A model generated the notes under the pieces. It was not told where the DNA came from and did no database searches. It was given only the letters and a program-made list of their open reading frames with translations. From Alligator mississippiensis (Eukaryota; Chordata; Crocodylia; Alligatoridae): DNA of 64,000 bases. Location: contig NC_081829.1 of the NCBI RefSeq assembly GCF_030867095.1, forward strand, positions 66,795,181 through 66,859,180, written 5' to 3'. Both the position numbers and the translations under genes were made by a program. Below, piece after piece: positions 1-11,098 of this stretch; the first letter of the stretch is position 1; the number at the start of each line of letters is the position of its first letter.

Positions 1-93
1 CACAGTGGGCATGACTACATGTTCATTAAAGTTCCATAATTATGGCACATTAAGTTTAGTACCTGTAATCACAGAGTGTTTGTACATACCACA

Positions 94-178
94 GGGGTTT
101 ACTTGGTTTTAATTCTCCCTAAATTGAAGCGGTGAGTCTTTAAAAACACTGCTTCGATTTAGGGTGACGTAAACCCCC
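94..178. repeat. Imperfect long palindrome (fold-back)
   Basis: The left arm begins GGGGTTTAC and continues to CCCTAAATTGAAGC. The right arm reads GCTTCGATTTAGGG and ends near GTAAACCCC, so the arms pair with few mismatches around a short centre. It looks like a terminal or internal hairpin of a DNA transposon covering much of 70-860, but I found no clean terminal repeats or target duplication. No coding potential is convincing in 1-900; the ORFs there are short and compositionally biased. Confidence 0.5.
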
Positions 179-768
179 ACGATATGTATACAAGGGCTGG
201 GTCCAATCCTTATCTGCATCTCCGGTAGTGGGGAGAGGAGGGAGAGCGGCCTGTGGGCCAAGCGGTCCCTGAGCTGCGGGGAGGGAAAGGGGAGAGGGGG
301 CTGATGCTTCCCTCTGTGGCAGCAGTGGCACCCCCCAGGTGACACTCGGCCCAAGTGGCACTGCAGGGCACCGCAGCTGCGGAGGGAAGCACCAAGTCCC
401 TGCGCAGCTCAGGCAGGCAGGCTCTGGGGAGAAAAAAATCAGGCTTGCTGCTTTTTTACTACAGTGGAGCCTGCCTGCACAGTGACTGAGCTGCATGGGG
501 CCCGGTGCTTCCCTCCATGGCAAACTAAGCCACCTTTTGAGAGATTTTATTATGCTGCATCCCAAAGTTATTTAATGTGCATTACACCGCCAACACATGC
601 TTTAATGGCACATCTGTTTGCAATGCAAAAGGGCATTAAGCTGCTTTTAAAGGCCAATTTTGTGGTATGTACATATGACCCCTGGTACTAACTTAATGCA
701 CTGTAATTGGTGCTAATGTACATTAGAACTGGTATACACTTTTTGTGATGCTAATGAGCAGTAAACTA

Positions 769-838
769 ATTCTACTGTGCATTAGCACATTAATATGTTT
801 TTTGTGCTATGGTAATGCACAGTAGAATTAGTCTACTG
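769..838. repeat. Near-perfect hairpin of about 28-bp arms
   Basis: The left arm (ACTAATTCTACTGTGCATTA then GCAC) is the reverse complement of the right arm (GTGC, TAATGCACAGTAGAATTAGT) apart from a few unpaired bases, with a short AT-rich loop. It probably belongs to the same fossil DNA transposon as the palindrome at 94-178. Confidence 0.6.
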
Positions 839-925
839 CACTCAAAGTGCCTCATGTAGATGCACCCACTGAGAATCAAACAGTAGCATACAATTCCAGG
901 AGAATCCCACTAGCTTGGCCCCCTA

Positions 926-1052
926 GAGAAAAATTGAAGCAAAAGTCCTAGATGGGTGTGAACCCACCCGCATGTGCCCATCTCCTGACTCATGAGTCAG
1001 GCATGTGCAGAAGGGTTTATATGAATCCAGGACTTCTGCTTCAATTTTCTTC
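926..1052. repeat. Small fold-back element with nested palindrome
   Basis: The outer arms are AAAATTGAAGCAAAAGTCC at about 930 and its near reverse complement GGACTTCTGCTTCAATTTT at about 1030. The centre holds the perfect palindrome CTGACTCATGAGTCAG at about 985-1000. The structure suggests a tiny MITE. Target duplications were not identified. Confidence 0.5.
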
Positions 1053-1640
1053 AATGGTCGGGACACTGAGATGGCCTCTAAGTCCCAGATTGGCCAGAAC
1101 ACTCCTAGATTTCATAGTCGCCATACCTATGGAAAATCTTGATGGGGATTTGGATGACTATCAAATTTTTAGCATTACCAGGTTTCTTCATTATTATATG
1201 ACAGCAACTGTCTTAAGCAATGGCTCAGAAATGCTCCCCTTCACCATTAGAACTGGAGTCAAGCATGATGCGTGATTGCAGAACTGGAGTCAAGGATGCG
1301 TGATTGCAGCAACACCTTTTTCCCATCTATATAATGCAATTATTTTGCATCTCATTGTTGATAGACTTCCATCTGAAACATTAATCTAGTATTGCATGGA
1401 TGGGAATCTCTTTAACATCAACAGATTACATTCCATATCTGAGTTAACACCTCCATTATTGATCTTCAGTATGCTGATGATTGTGGTATGTGTGCCCACT
1501 GAATTGAAGAGCTCTAGGTCACCCTCAACTGCTTCTGTGAAACAACATGAAATACTTGGACTTGCTTTTAACTTCATGAAAACCAAGATACTTACCAGAC
1601 TACCAAAACCATCCAGTTGCTCCCCCACATAGTACAATTA
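1053..1640 (+). pseudogene. Fossil LINE reverse-transcriptase fragment
   Basis: Reading across several frames gives pieces typical of a non-LTR reverse transcriptase: MTATVLSNGSE at about 1200, GVKHDA or GVKQGC-like residues at about 1257, DGNLFNINRL at about 1399, and a QYADD box at about 1467 in another frame. A 31-base segment at 1249-1279 is repeated at 1280-1307 with one small deletion, which breaks the frame just before the GVxQG region. It resembles the LINE whose C-terminal end lies at 20.8-21.8 kb and is clearly dead. Confidence 0.6.
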
Positions 1641-2109
1641 CAGGGCAGTTATAGGGCAACACAAATCACAACCCTATATACAAGACTTTGACCTCACAAG
1701 TATATGTCATGGTGAAATCATATTTGATTGTATTGTTTTCAGTATGTGAGGATGCCTTGTGCCAGGTATGCTGTAGATGACACTGGCTTGCTACTGGAAA
1801 ATGTCAAGTGCATCAAGAAAGAACAAGAGACATGAGATTCTGCTAACCCAACCTCAGCCATCACAGATACAACAACCATCAACCCGAGTCCACAGCAGAC
1901 CTACCAAACTATATAAGAGTATATTGATTTCTCAGAACAAAACAAGAGTGTGGAATGTTAACATTAAAACATGCCAGCAATTGGGCACACACTCAGTTTC
2001 CTACCCAGTGTCAAAATCTTCAACTAAAAACTCAATGGTAACTCAAGGCTCTTGTCAGATATCTTTCTCTCCAGAGTAATCATTACATTTATTACTCCAT
2101 TTGTGAGAT

Positions 2110-2830
2110 ACTGATTCAAGTGCCTACTATATGGAAATTGCTTGTATCTGAGATGTTTTGAAAGAGACCAAAACAGCTTTTGGAGGACTTGGAAGAACCT
2201 GTCTGCCATCTGACTCTCATCCTGATGAGAAGATCCCCACAGCTGTCATGCACAACGAGCATACACCATATGAGGATGGACATTAAGCCTGAGCAAATGT
2301 GAATTTGAAAGATAAGGTCCAATTTCCTGGGGCTCACAATCACCAGTGCTGGCATATACCTTAAGGAGAGCAAAAGAGCAGCCAACTGCACAATAGCTGA
2401 CCCTGTTAATTTTATCAAACTGAATTATCATCTGGGCAGGGTCAACCTCTTGGACAAACTGGTAGTTGGAGTGGCTGATGTTTATCACTCTCTATCATTT
2501 ATTATATTCCAACACAGCACATTCATGGAGACCTACACAGAAGCAACTCAATTAGAAATTAAGAAAATCCTCTGCTACACGCCTGCTTTGACCATGTTAA
2601 GCCAGGCAAGACCACCATCATTCTGGCTAACACGTGAGTTGGGAGCTATTCTGTGTGAGAAACAAAATAACAGGAATGTGAGACCCATAACATATGAATC
2701 AGGAATGCTTTCCACGATGGAGAGAAAGTACACCCTGATGGAAAATAAAGCTTTGGCAATCATTTTATGCATAATCACTCCTCCTGCGTGCCATAGCTCT
2801 TCCAGTTTGCATGGAATGCTAAAAGATTCA
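2110..2830 (+). pseudogene. Fossil Ty3/Gypsy-like pol fragment (end of RT, RNase H)
   Basis: The sequence around 2288-2340, read in mixed frames, gives a LSKCEFE then FLG-like signature, which is usual near the end of LTR-retrotransposon reverse transcriptases. The open frame at 2450-2833 then has an RNase H-like series: ELGAILCEKQ, RPITYESGMLS, then ERKYTLMENKALAI. Stops and frameshifts interrupt it and I saw no LTRs, so it is an old isolated fragment. The family name is inferred from motif order only. Confidence 0.5.
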
Positions 2831-3094
2831 TAGAGCCAAGGAGAAGGGAGAAAAAAAAATCTCTCCTTACTTTACGAGTTAGGCAGTCGTGGGAGTAGTG
2901 AAACTTGTTGGAAATTGGAAAGTATGTGGTATATACAAACACGTTTGTTACAAGCCAAACATTAGAACAGCCAGGCTTAAAGATAAAAAGGGTAAGGCTT
3001 TTATTCAAACATGCAAAGTGTTTTCATCCTTGCTCTAGTTCCATTCATTACATTAAACCAACACTGGATAAAATAAACAAACATGGCATTATCA

Positions 3095-3545
3095 CTTAAG
3101 GTAAAGTGCATGCAGCTGGTTTGAAAACACTAGCTGTTATATTAATTTTAAATCTTAATTGCTGAAACTGCATGTCTAAAAAGTAGCAACTCCTTTCTCT
3201 CTGAATGCCCACCAATGGCCAAGATGCTATCATATAACATTTAGAATTACTTATCATTTTGATACTATATTCATAGATTCTTGACTCATAGATTTTTATT
3301 TTAGGAATACTGCATCCTAATCTTTTTAATCCAATGAAGAACCAGATCCTTCATATTTTTGTTTTAACCTTACTGTACTGTCAAATGGAGTTCTATGTTT
3401 ATGATAATCAGTGTTTTCATTTTAGAGTCACATGGACATGTATGTAGCTCATTCCCCTGCTGGAACATCTGTGCAAGACTTTCTACATTGGCAACTGGTA
3501 TTAATGTTGTCTTGAAATGTACTGGGACCTTTAATAGTGTATATT
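3095..3545 (+). pseudogene. Lipase copy A remnant: end of intron 7, exon 8, start of intron 8
   Basis: This block aligns by eye with 45255-45660 of lipase copy B, including intron sequence on both sides of exon 8, so it is a genomic duplicate and not a retrocopy. No exons 1-7 of this copy are recognisable in 1-3095; they either lie left of the window or are lost. Homology stops where a hAT-like element begins at 3545. The next homologous block (4370 onward) corresponds to sequence beyond the end of copy B, so exons 9 and 10 are missing. Confidence 0.8.
3426..3497 (+). pseudogene. Lipase copy A exon 8 (open, splice sites kept)
   Basis: This exon is 72 bases, exactly the length of exon 8 in copy B and in the LIPA family. 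It follows a TTTTAG acceptor and precedes a GTATTA donor, the same donor as in copy B. Its 24 residues contain [12 protein letters not shown], a conserved segment before the last two exons of acid lipases. It has no stop. Because exons 9 and 10, and with them the catalytic Asp and His, are absent downstream, the copy cannot encode a complete lipase unless spliced elsewhere. Confidence 0.85.
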
Positions 3546-4360
3546 AGGGGTGTGCAAAACTGACAGTATTTGATTCAGATTTGGATTCGGCCTGAATCGG
3601 GGACAGTGATTCGATTAGTTGATTTGGATCGCTATCCCCGATTTGATTCAGTTGAATCCAAATCTAAAGATTCAAGGCTGATTCAGAGAATCGGCGATTT
3701 GGCCATAGACACAGCTTTAAATGTTTGTTTTTGTTTGTTTTGTTTTTTTCCTATGTACCTCGAGGTACTAGGTATGGCTAATGAAGGCTGCAATGCTGAG
3801 GTGGATGGAGCATCCCACAGGGGGAGGGAGGGCCACATGCTCAGTGGCAAACCCAGAAATGGACCCAAAGTACTTCTGGTCCACTTCTGGATCTGCCGGG
3901 GAGCACACTGTGGGGGGGGAGGGGCACCACACCTCCCCAGATTGGTGATTTAGCTGTGGGGGGGACCCCGGGTGCCCCCCAGACCCAGGAGGTACCAGTC
4001 ACTGAGCTGGGGTGGGCACCCCATGTGCTTCCCAGTGGTCCTGGAAGTGGACTGGAAGTGCTTCTGGTCCACTTCTGGGTCTGCTCCTGAGCATGCTGGG
4101 GAGCCCCCCATGCTCCTGTGGGACACTCCATTCACCCCAGCACCTCACCATTCATGAGCCACCTGGTACCTTGAGGTATGTAGTAAAAACATTTAAAGCT
4201 GTGTCTATATTTGAATCATTGAATCTTTCCGAATCTCTCCAAATCAATTTTGGAGGGTTCCGATTCAATTTGGAGACATTAAAGGGTTTCCTGATTTGAT
4301 TCAGATTTGGAGATTTGGCCACCAAAATGGGCAGAATCTCCGCTGAGAAAAACCCTAAAA
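3545..4360 (+). mobile_element. hAT-like non-autonomous element, 3' end truncated
   Basis: It starts TAGGGGTGTGCAAAAC and contains the GATTC/GAATC-rich arms and the GTGGACC...CTTCTGGTCCACTTC internal palindromes shared with the copies at 41738-42443 (inverted) and 61106-61945. Where the 61.1 kb copy ends with CTTCGCAAAGCCCTA, this one breaks off at about 4345. The small open frames inside are by-products of the repeat. It sits exactly between the two homology blocks of lipase copy A. Confidence 0.75.
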
Positions 4361-4369
4361 AAATGTTTA

Positions 4370-5560
4370 GGGTTAAGATCATGTGGGGTTCATGTGTGTT
4401 TTCTGGGTGCATACTGTCAATAATACTTTGATAGTGATTCCAATAATTTATTGCAATGAGCAGTTTAGGACTAATAAATATATAATAACAACATGATCTG
4501 TTGGTGTCTTGGATTTACTGTAGCCTAATATCAGGATGTCTCGATTTTTCTATTGTATATTTCCTAGTTTGGGTCTTGTCACATCCTTCATTCCACTCTC
4601 CAAGAACAGCAGCTTTGACTCATGTTTTCCATTTTTACCTCATTTTTCAGAATTTCTCTGAAGTAAACATTGAACAAATCAAAGTCATAGTAGAGATGTT
4701 TCTGGTCTGATCTCAGTCAAACAAAGTAGTGGGAGTTTTGCCATTGGCTTCAATGGGATCGGATAATACCTTGTTTTTAGGTTTTGTTTGTAGTTTCACC
4801 TTCTAGGCATTGTAATGGACTATAATGCATCCAAAATCCCTCCTTCAAATGGAAGGTCTTATTTTAGTTCATCCATATTGAAGTCAATCTGTCCATCTCC
4901 CATACCTGCCCCATAGATAGATGGGGTATATCAGGAGAGGGAGGTATAAGGAAGACTTCTGCTCTCCCACAACAATCTTCCATTGGTATAGGATTCATCA
5001 TGGATTCTTTGCCAACAGTGGAATGTGGAGCTGTCCATAGGTAGCTATAAGCATTCTTGGTGTGGATCTGGTTCTAAAACCAAGTAGATGTAACCAGCAT
5101 TATCCCATGAGACTCCTATTCTCCTATACCAAGCAGAACACAGAAAAGAGGTATTCCCCTTTACCAATTAGGTTGGAAGGATTAGATTTTAGCTTGTCTG
5201 TTTTCTCCTCTACTGAAAAAAGAACCAACAGGACGACAATAAGCATTCCATCAGAAGTCCATGCAGAACAGTGCCCTATTTGGGGTTTATGCAGTTCTCT
5301 TTTAGAGAGGGCAGTGTGCAAATATATCTTTGTCCTCCACAGCAAGCAAACCTATCTCTGGAAAATCTGTCACTATCTGCTTTTACCTTTCAAACAATTC
5401 CCTAACCTTCCCCAACTCAACATCAGAAGCAAACTCCCCACTGCCCAACAGACATCAAGTGAGATACAGCCTTGCCTTGTACTACACATGCCTAAAACAA
5501 AGTCAGAAAAAATGGAAAGGAGGAGAAGAGAATGCACTCACCTAGTGTTTTAGGGCCTTG
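4370..5560 (+). pseudogene. Conserved 3' flank / 3' UTR end of lipase copy A
   Basis: This block matches 57715-58640, which lies downstream of lipase copy B, in many separate stretches: the AATAAA neighbourhood, CTGTTGGTGTCTTGGAT, and a segment near 5400-5480 reading CCCTAACCTTCC then AACTCAACATCAGAAG. It is therefore the 3' end of the duplicated unit. Several small ORFs run through it on both strands, but neither copy keeps the same frame open, so I do not call a gene. Confidence 0.65.
4473..4478 (+). terminator. Poly(A) signal AATAAA, conserved between copies A and B
   Basis: AATAAA lies in TAGGACTAATAAATAT, conserved at 57825-57830, and in both places is followed within about 30 bases by a GT-rich stretch (GTTGGTGTCTTGG). 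Signal plus GT-rich downstream element is the usual arrangement of a cleavage/polyadenylation site. Use of the site is inferred. Confidence 0.45.
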
Positions 5561-8500
5561 TTATACGTTAAACTTTGCACATGTTATTTACATCATAGTA
5601 GGCATGTCTATCCATGCTATTAATATGCAGCAATAAGCTCTGGCACCATTTGCACTGGAGTTTATTGTTCTGGGTGGGGGCATGTTCACCCAGGATTATA
5701 GCACATTGACCTAGCCTGGAGCAGCCCTGGCTTACAGGGGGCCTGGGAGTCAGCCTGCCAGCCTGGGGCTACTCTGAGCCAGCTCAACGTGCCCCAGCTC
5801 AACATGCCCCATCAGCATCTACATGTGTGTTGCTGCAGAATAAAAAAATTCTAACACAGGATAGTACTTGTATTTACAAGTACTAACCTATGGCAGAGTT
5901 AATTACTTTACTCCATCCTAATAGCACTGCATGTGTGTAGATGCTGGGACATTTACTGGAGAGCTAATTGGACAATTCCACAGTAAACATCTCTTGTAGG
6001 TAAACCTACTAAGCTTTAATGTGACTTAGAATGTTTTCTGAGCAGTTGGATGTTAATGCTTACCACAATTTAATTATATAGATCATAGTACTGCACCAGA
6101 GTCTTGAATTGACTCCCATTAGATCCCAGTGCTGAGACCAAAAATCAGCTGATTCTTTTCAGTCTCAGCCTGAGGACTGACTGAAGGTGGCTGGAAGCTC
6201 CCATGTGGACCTGGGGCTGAGATCCACAATCAGTGGACTGTGGGTCCCATGTTATGGTAACACATGTTACTTAATATGATCAGAAGATACTCCTCCCTCA
6301 AAAAAATATGACTTTACTACCTTACAATGGTGTTTAGAATGTGTTACCCTGCTTGAGCACTTTTAAGTGCAGTTAACACATGCTAAGAGTGATGTGTAAT
6401 GAATCCCTTAATGGGTTGGGGGTTTTTTTTCAGGAACCCAGGCATGGGGCACTAGGATTGTACTTAGACACTAAGGCACCCCCAAAAAACCGTGGATGCT
6501 GGGATGGAGTAGGATCTGGCCATTGGTGCTATGATCTCTTTCATTCATGTCATATACAGGAAAACTTGTCAGTAATCTGTCAATCCAGGAAAAGCACATT
6601 TGTAAAGCCCAGCCTCTACGTGGCATGGATTACTGTGAATACAATGAGCACTGCCTTGTAGCAATAGGAAAGTTCAGGGTCATTTTTCCTACATGAGTTT
6701 CTAGGAGTATTTCAGTAGAAGTCCCACTGCTCATTTCCCTGTCAGCTTAAGTGTACATCTCTATAGAGGGCACAGGCAGAGTTACTGACACTTTCGAAAA
6801 TACTTTCCTCAACTTTTCTGGTGCCCTGAGCTTGAGGTAGCAGTTTGCCTTGCAGGTCTTCTCTTTATTTGTTTTTTTTTATTGACACTGTCAAAGCACA
6901 GGGATATTTCCCTGTTGTTGCTAAGGTAGGGTACTGGAAGTGCCCATTTTTTCCTTCTGGGTGTTCTTTGTCCTTCAGGTTTTGTGCTTTGTACTTGTGT
7001 AACACAGTAAAGAGGTGATTTTTGCAGATTTTTTTGGTAAACATTAGCTTGCAAACACAAGTGGCTGGGCCCAGCGTCTTCAGCCCTATATTTCTTTCTT
7101 GCTACAGAGTGATAGAAGAACTATATAATGTATTCATCGCATTCCTGTTAGCAACCAAGTACTATGGATTTTGAACAAACACTAACAAATACAGCTGTGA
7201 ATCCTGAATGCTTCATGAACTGTGAATCTTGAATCCTTCCTAAACATTGTGTTTTTCTGTTTTCTCTTTAAAAAATGGTCAGCAAGGCTGATAGTTTGAT
7301 ATTATTGATCATGCCCTCCATTAACAAGTTTGAGGAAATATCTTAAAAATTTCCCCAGTCTAACATTTTTCATTGTGTTTCTGAACAGATTAGTTTGATT
7401 AAGGGCCATATTTTATTCTACCATTTAGACATGTACTTGGAATAAATCTGTTTCTAATCAGCACTGCTCCACTCTTTAAAAGACATAATGCAAATAGTGA
7501 CTGGCTGATAGTGGGTAAAAGAATCATGTAGAGGTGATCTAGTCTGCGGGAGCTGGCTTTTTCTGATGTGGTCTACCATTTGGGATTGGAAAGGAATTTG
7601 AAGTGGGAACAAATTACAGTCATGCCAGAGGGGTAGGACATTTCAGACTGGAGACCCTGAGGCTTTTTCAGAAAGATTTTACCTGCCTGGAGTGGATCCC
7701 TTCATAACTAGTAATGGGTACAGCAGGCCCAGCGATAAACTGCTTTTGCAGAAGGTAAAGAAGCTTAGATTGGCGATTGCTTCTAAAAAGTCAACCTAAG
7801 CGTGAGCAGGATTAAAGATATTCCTATAAATATCTTCCTGTATATTTCTATAAAAAGGAATGAGAAAACAACCTGAACCTATGTCTCTACTCTCTGCATG
7901 GTCTCAAATTACCTCCAAGTTCAAGGCAAAGGTCATATATTGTTCCACATTATTAGACTTGATGTGATAAATGAAGGGAAATGGTGTCCATCAGCCTCAA
8001 ACCTCTCTGTTGCATTGCTCCTCAGAACAAGTTGAGATGTGCCAGAGGGGCCAACTCCTTCACCCATTGTTACATGCAAAATTACATAGTCCAACAAATG
8101 TGTGACTACCAAGTCTCACAAAAAGCATACATCCAAATAACAGCACTTTGAACTTGCACAATCTCAAGTCCATATTGAAAACAAATGTACTTTTGGCATC
8201 TTCACCCAAACAGTGTTTCTGGTATCCCCTAACCAAGCAGACTGACTGTGATGATAAACTCACAAATCATCTTGGATCTTGTGGAAACATCCAGTGACTG
8301 GTTCCATCTCAGTCTGTGTGTGGTTCCCAGTGTTCAGCAGTGGGACAAGCCTGTTCTCACTGCACTCATTTAGCAGTGCTTTTCTCTAGAACCAGCACTT
8401 CATGGATTTCCTCTGAGTTTCCTCCCTGGTCTGCTGGGGTATTTTCTTGGGTTTCCACTCTCCCTATCAGAAAACCTATCAGGAACTCCCTTCCTACCGC

Positions 8501-8724
8501 CTCCCCTCTAATCTCCTGCCAACCTCATCAGGAGTCAGAGTCACAGGTCTCAAGCCATCTGCAGATTTTGTGCCCTGCTCCAATGTAAACACTTCTTTGT
8601 ATGAGGCTGCAAGAATGTAATACCAAGCAGAGAATCAATTATTTCAGTCTACAGGGTTAATACTGCTGCCTCCCTTCAGTGGAAGCTGTCCACCTCTGTA
8701 GCATCTCTTTGCTGTTAGCTGATA
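5561..8724. other. Intergenic, no gene recognised
   Basis: This AT-rich stretch holds only short open frames without family signatures. Two low-order patterns are visible: a possible DNA-transposon fragment at about 5552-6010 (left end GGGCCTTGTTATACG, interior rich in GTTTACTG/CAGTAAAC-type words), and ordinary unique-looking sequence after about 6300. I see no exon of the lipase family and no tRNA-like fold. Confidence 0.5.
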
Positions 8725-9305
8725 CTCTCAGCAACCTAAGTCTCATGTAAGTCCATGCATAAGTGGACTTCAGTACCTAAGTATGATTCTAGTTCAGTGT
8801 TTCCCAACCTTTTCCAGCGCAAGGCACACTTATATTAATAAAAATTTTCTGCGGCACACCTGTTAAGGCATTCCCATCCTCATATCTATTGTAGCTTTTT
8901 CCATGGCCAAATCTTGTGGCACACCTATTCATTTCTGACAGCACACTTTTGTACTGTGTCTCACTGGTTGGGAAAAATTTCTAGTCCACCCTGCTCAAGT
9001 GCCTGAGAATCCACTAATGTACTTTTCTCACACACCATCATCTGCCCTGAAAAGTGAACCAAGAGAAAGGAGCCAGAAGGAAGAGAAGGAGGAAGACCCA
9101 CCCACCTTTTGCATCAACAGCTTCTCAGGGACTTGAGCAGGGTAGAATACAGCCACACTTAGGTGATTAAGTTCCCCGTACGTGCCAAATAGATAGCATA
9201 GAATCTAGGCCAAGAGCTCACTTGGTATATTTGACCACATAATTTGTCATAAATGATCAACTCGTTGCTGCCTCGATTCACAGGTTTCTTGCAAAATTAT
9301 TGTCA
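8725..9305 (+). repeat. Segment duplicated at 63456-63850
   Basis: Shared runs include AAGTGGA(C/T)TTCAGTA, TCTAGTCCACCC(T/A)GCTCAAG, ACCCACCCA(C/T)CTTTTG, CCAAATAGAT and CTCGATTCACAG, in the same order and orientation. The main difference is a roughly 185-base MITE present only here. The order relative to the lipase exon 1 blocks differs between the two copies, so this may be an old dispersed repeat rather than part of the lipase duplication unit. Confidence 0.65.
8796..8980 (+). mobile_element. hAT-like MITE with empty-site evidence
   Basis: The insert begins CAGTGTTTCCCAACCTTTT and ends ACTGGTTGGGAAAAA, giving inverted ends around the core GTTTCCCAACC/GGTTGGGAAA. The bases TTCTAGT occur on both sides, while the homologous site near 63518 has a single ATTCTAGTCCACCC without insert. 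That pattern is a target-site duplication of about 7-8 bp, typical of hAT elements. Confidence 0.7.
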
Positions 9306-9660
9306 TGCAATAGTTTTAAGGCAGCATCTTCAGTGCTCATCTCATAAAAAGCTTAAAGGCATGATAACTGTATCCTGCTTGTGCTTTCTGGAGGAGTTGA
9401 TGTTGCATTTTTATTAGTTGTAAAATGTTACATTGTTCTTTATCTGCTTGTTCAATCAAAGCTTTTGAACCCCTGAGGGCATAATAAAATTCACAAATCA
9501 CCTTGGATCTTGTGGAAACATCCATCTCGGATCTTGTGGAATCTATCATAACATATTCAAACAGACTGAAAATCAGACAGATACATACACACACACCTCA
9601 CTGCAGCAACAGGAATCTAGACCTGCTTAACTGAGGACAGTTTGCAGCAGTTATAATTTG

Positions 9661-10399
9661 TAAAGCTGTGTGAAATTTGAAAGGCTGTTTCATTTTGACA
9701 CTGCTTTGACTCATTTCAAGGTCAAAACAGCAATATCAAAATGAAACAAAGGCCATTGAAATAGCCTCAAAACAAAATGAGGCTAGTCAAAATGTTCAAA
9801 GAATCAAAACATTTCAACCTTAGCACTGGGGATGGGAAGTCAGTCCAGCTGAGCTGACTTCCCATCCCTGGTGCAAGATCCGGCAGGGGGCACTCTATTG
9901 TGCGGGATGGAAAGGCAGCCCAGCTGGGCTGCTTTCTCACCTCCACACAATTCAGCGTGATCTAGCATGGGGGATGGCAAGGCAGCCCAGCTGGGCTATC
10001 TTCCCACCCCCTGCACCATCTAGCCTGGGGGGGGGGGGAGATGGAGAGGCAGCCCAGCTGGGCTGAATCCCTGCTTCTGGCAGGATCTAGCACAGGGGAT
10101 AGCAAGGCAGCCCAGCTGGGTGGCCTCCTTGCCCCCAGCGTGATCTGGGAAGTCAGGGCACCTTGGCTGACTTCCCACCCCAGCTGGGGTTGGGAACTCA
10201 GCCCATGTGGGATGAGTTGCTTTCCCCAGCCCCGTGGTCCAGTGAAACAGTTGAAACAGTGTCAAAACAGCCTCACTGTTTCGATAAAACAAAACAGTGA
10301 GACTGTTTTGACTCAAAATTATATTTGATACAAAACACTGTTCCATCCAGACCTTGAATCTAAAGTTGGAATGGAACAGTGCCCTTTTGCACAGCCCTA
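9661..10399 (+). mobile_element. hAT-like non-autonomous element with GC-rich minisatellite core
   Basis: The left end is TAAAGCTGTGTGAAA and the right end is TTTGCACAGCCCTA, an inverted pair. The flanks ATAATTTG (9653-9660) and ATCATTTG (10400-10407) match at 7 of 8 bases, fitting an 8-bp target duplication. The inner arms are rich in CAAAACAG/CTGTTTTG words. The core at about 9836-10200 repeats a unit with the palindromic word GGCAGCCCAGCTGGGCT at intervals of about 65-85 bases. ORFs inside are repeat artefacts. Confidence 0.7.
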
Positions 10400-10844
10400 A
10401 TCATTTGTAATGTCAAGCTGTGGCAGATGAACTGGGAGAGTGGTCAGAGAGGTAACCAGGATGGGGCAGGATGTCAAGGGAAACAGACCACCCGAGGCAC
10501 CCCACCCATGCTACAGTCTGCCATTCTCCTCAAGGATCCAAGTCATGGGCTGTTTTTATATCTTATTAATGAAATCAAGACATGCATCTGGTTTCAATGG
10601 TTACAGTACTGAATAGGAAAGCTATTCTGTTGCTGCCCATTTTCTTCAAATTGCTGCCCATTTTTTTGATATTGGTGACCTGGTCTGACATCAGGATTGC
10701 TCCTCTGCTCTGTGATAGTTGAAGTTCTGGGCCTATTGGTAGAGGAATTGGTGACTTGGAATCAAGATAAATGTCCTGACATGAGATGATTATGCAGCTT
10801 GCATGGTAATTCCTTCATCCAGGAACTACATCCAGCAATACTTC

Positions 10845-11098
10845 AAGGCCAGGTAAAGACATTACAATTTTACAGGTAGAAGTGTTTGTAAACTGGTGTA
10901 TACCAATAACAGAACAAAAGTTTGGTGCACACAGACTGGTTTAAAAAATGGTGGAACCTGGGCTAAGGTTTGCCCTCCTCCCTCTGCCCTGAAGGGCAAA
11001 TATGTTTTCCATTCACTTCCAATCTAATCTATGCCTTTTCTATAAACCGTATAACTTAGATCAATTCTACCTCAGGCTTTTTGAATGTCTGTACCTAG
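10845..11098 (+). mobile_element. Degraded copy of the GACAGACATT-ended element
   Basis: The right end reads CAGGCTTTTTGAATGTCTGT then ACCTAG, nearly identical to the right end of the element at 24769-25587. The interior has AACTGGTGTATACC and ACTGGTTTAAAA, matching that family's AAACTGGTTTA words. The left boundary is approximate. Confidence 0.5.

Larger units (their letters stand above)
8262..9540 (+). repeat. 33-bp local repeat, two full copies and one partial
   Basis: A segment near 8262-8296 beginning CACAAATCATCTTGG and ending GTGGAAACATCCA recurs at about 9491-9524 with one change. A shorter part (TCGGATCTTGTGGA) follows at about 9526-9540. The repeat is isolated from larger homology and may mark an old duplication or gene conversion. 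Confidence 0.5.

Noticed and set aside
109..691. Several ORFs of 60-141 codons on both strands
   Set aside because: GC-biased, no motifs, mutually overlapping, and inside palindromic repeat sequence.
5062..5553. 163-codon plus-strand ORF in the copy A 3' flank
   Set aside because: The homologous sequence at 58270-58640 does not keep this frame, so it is probably chance.
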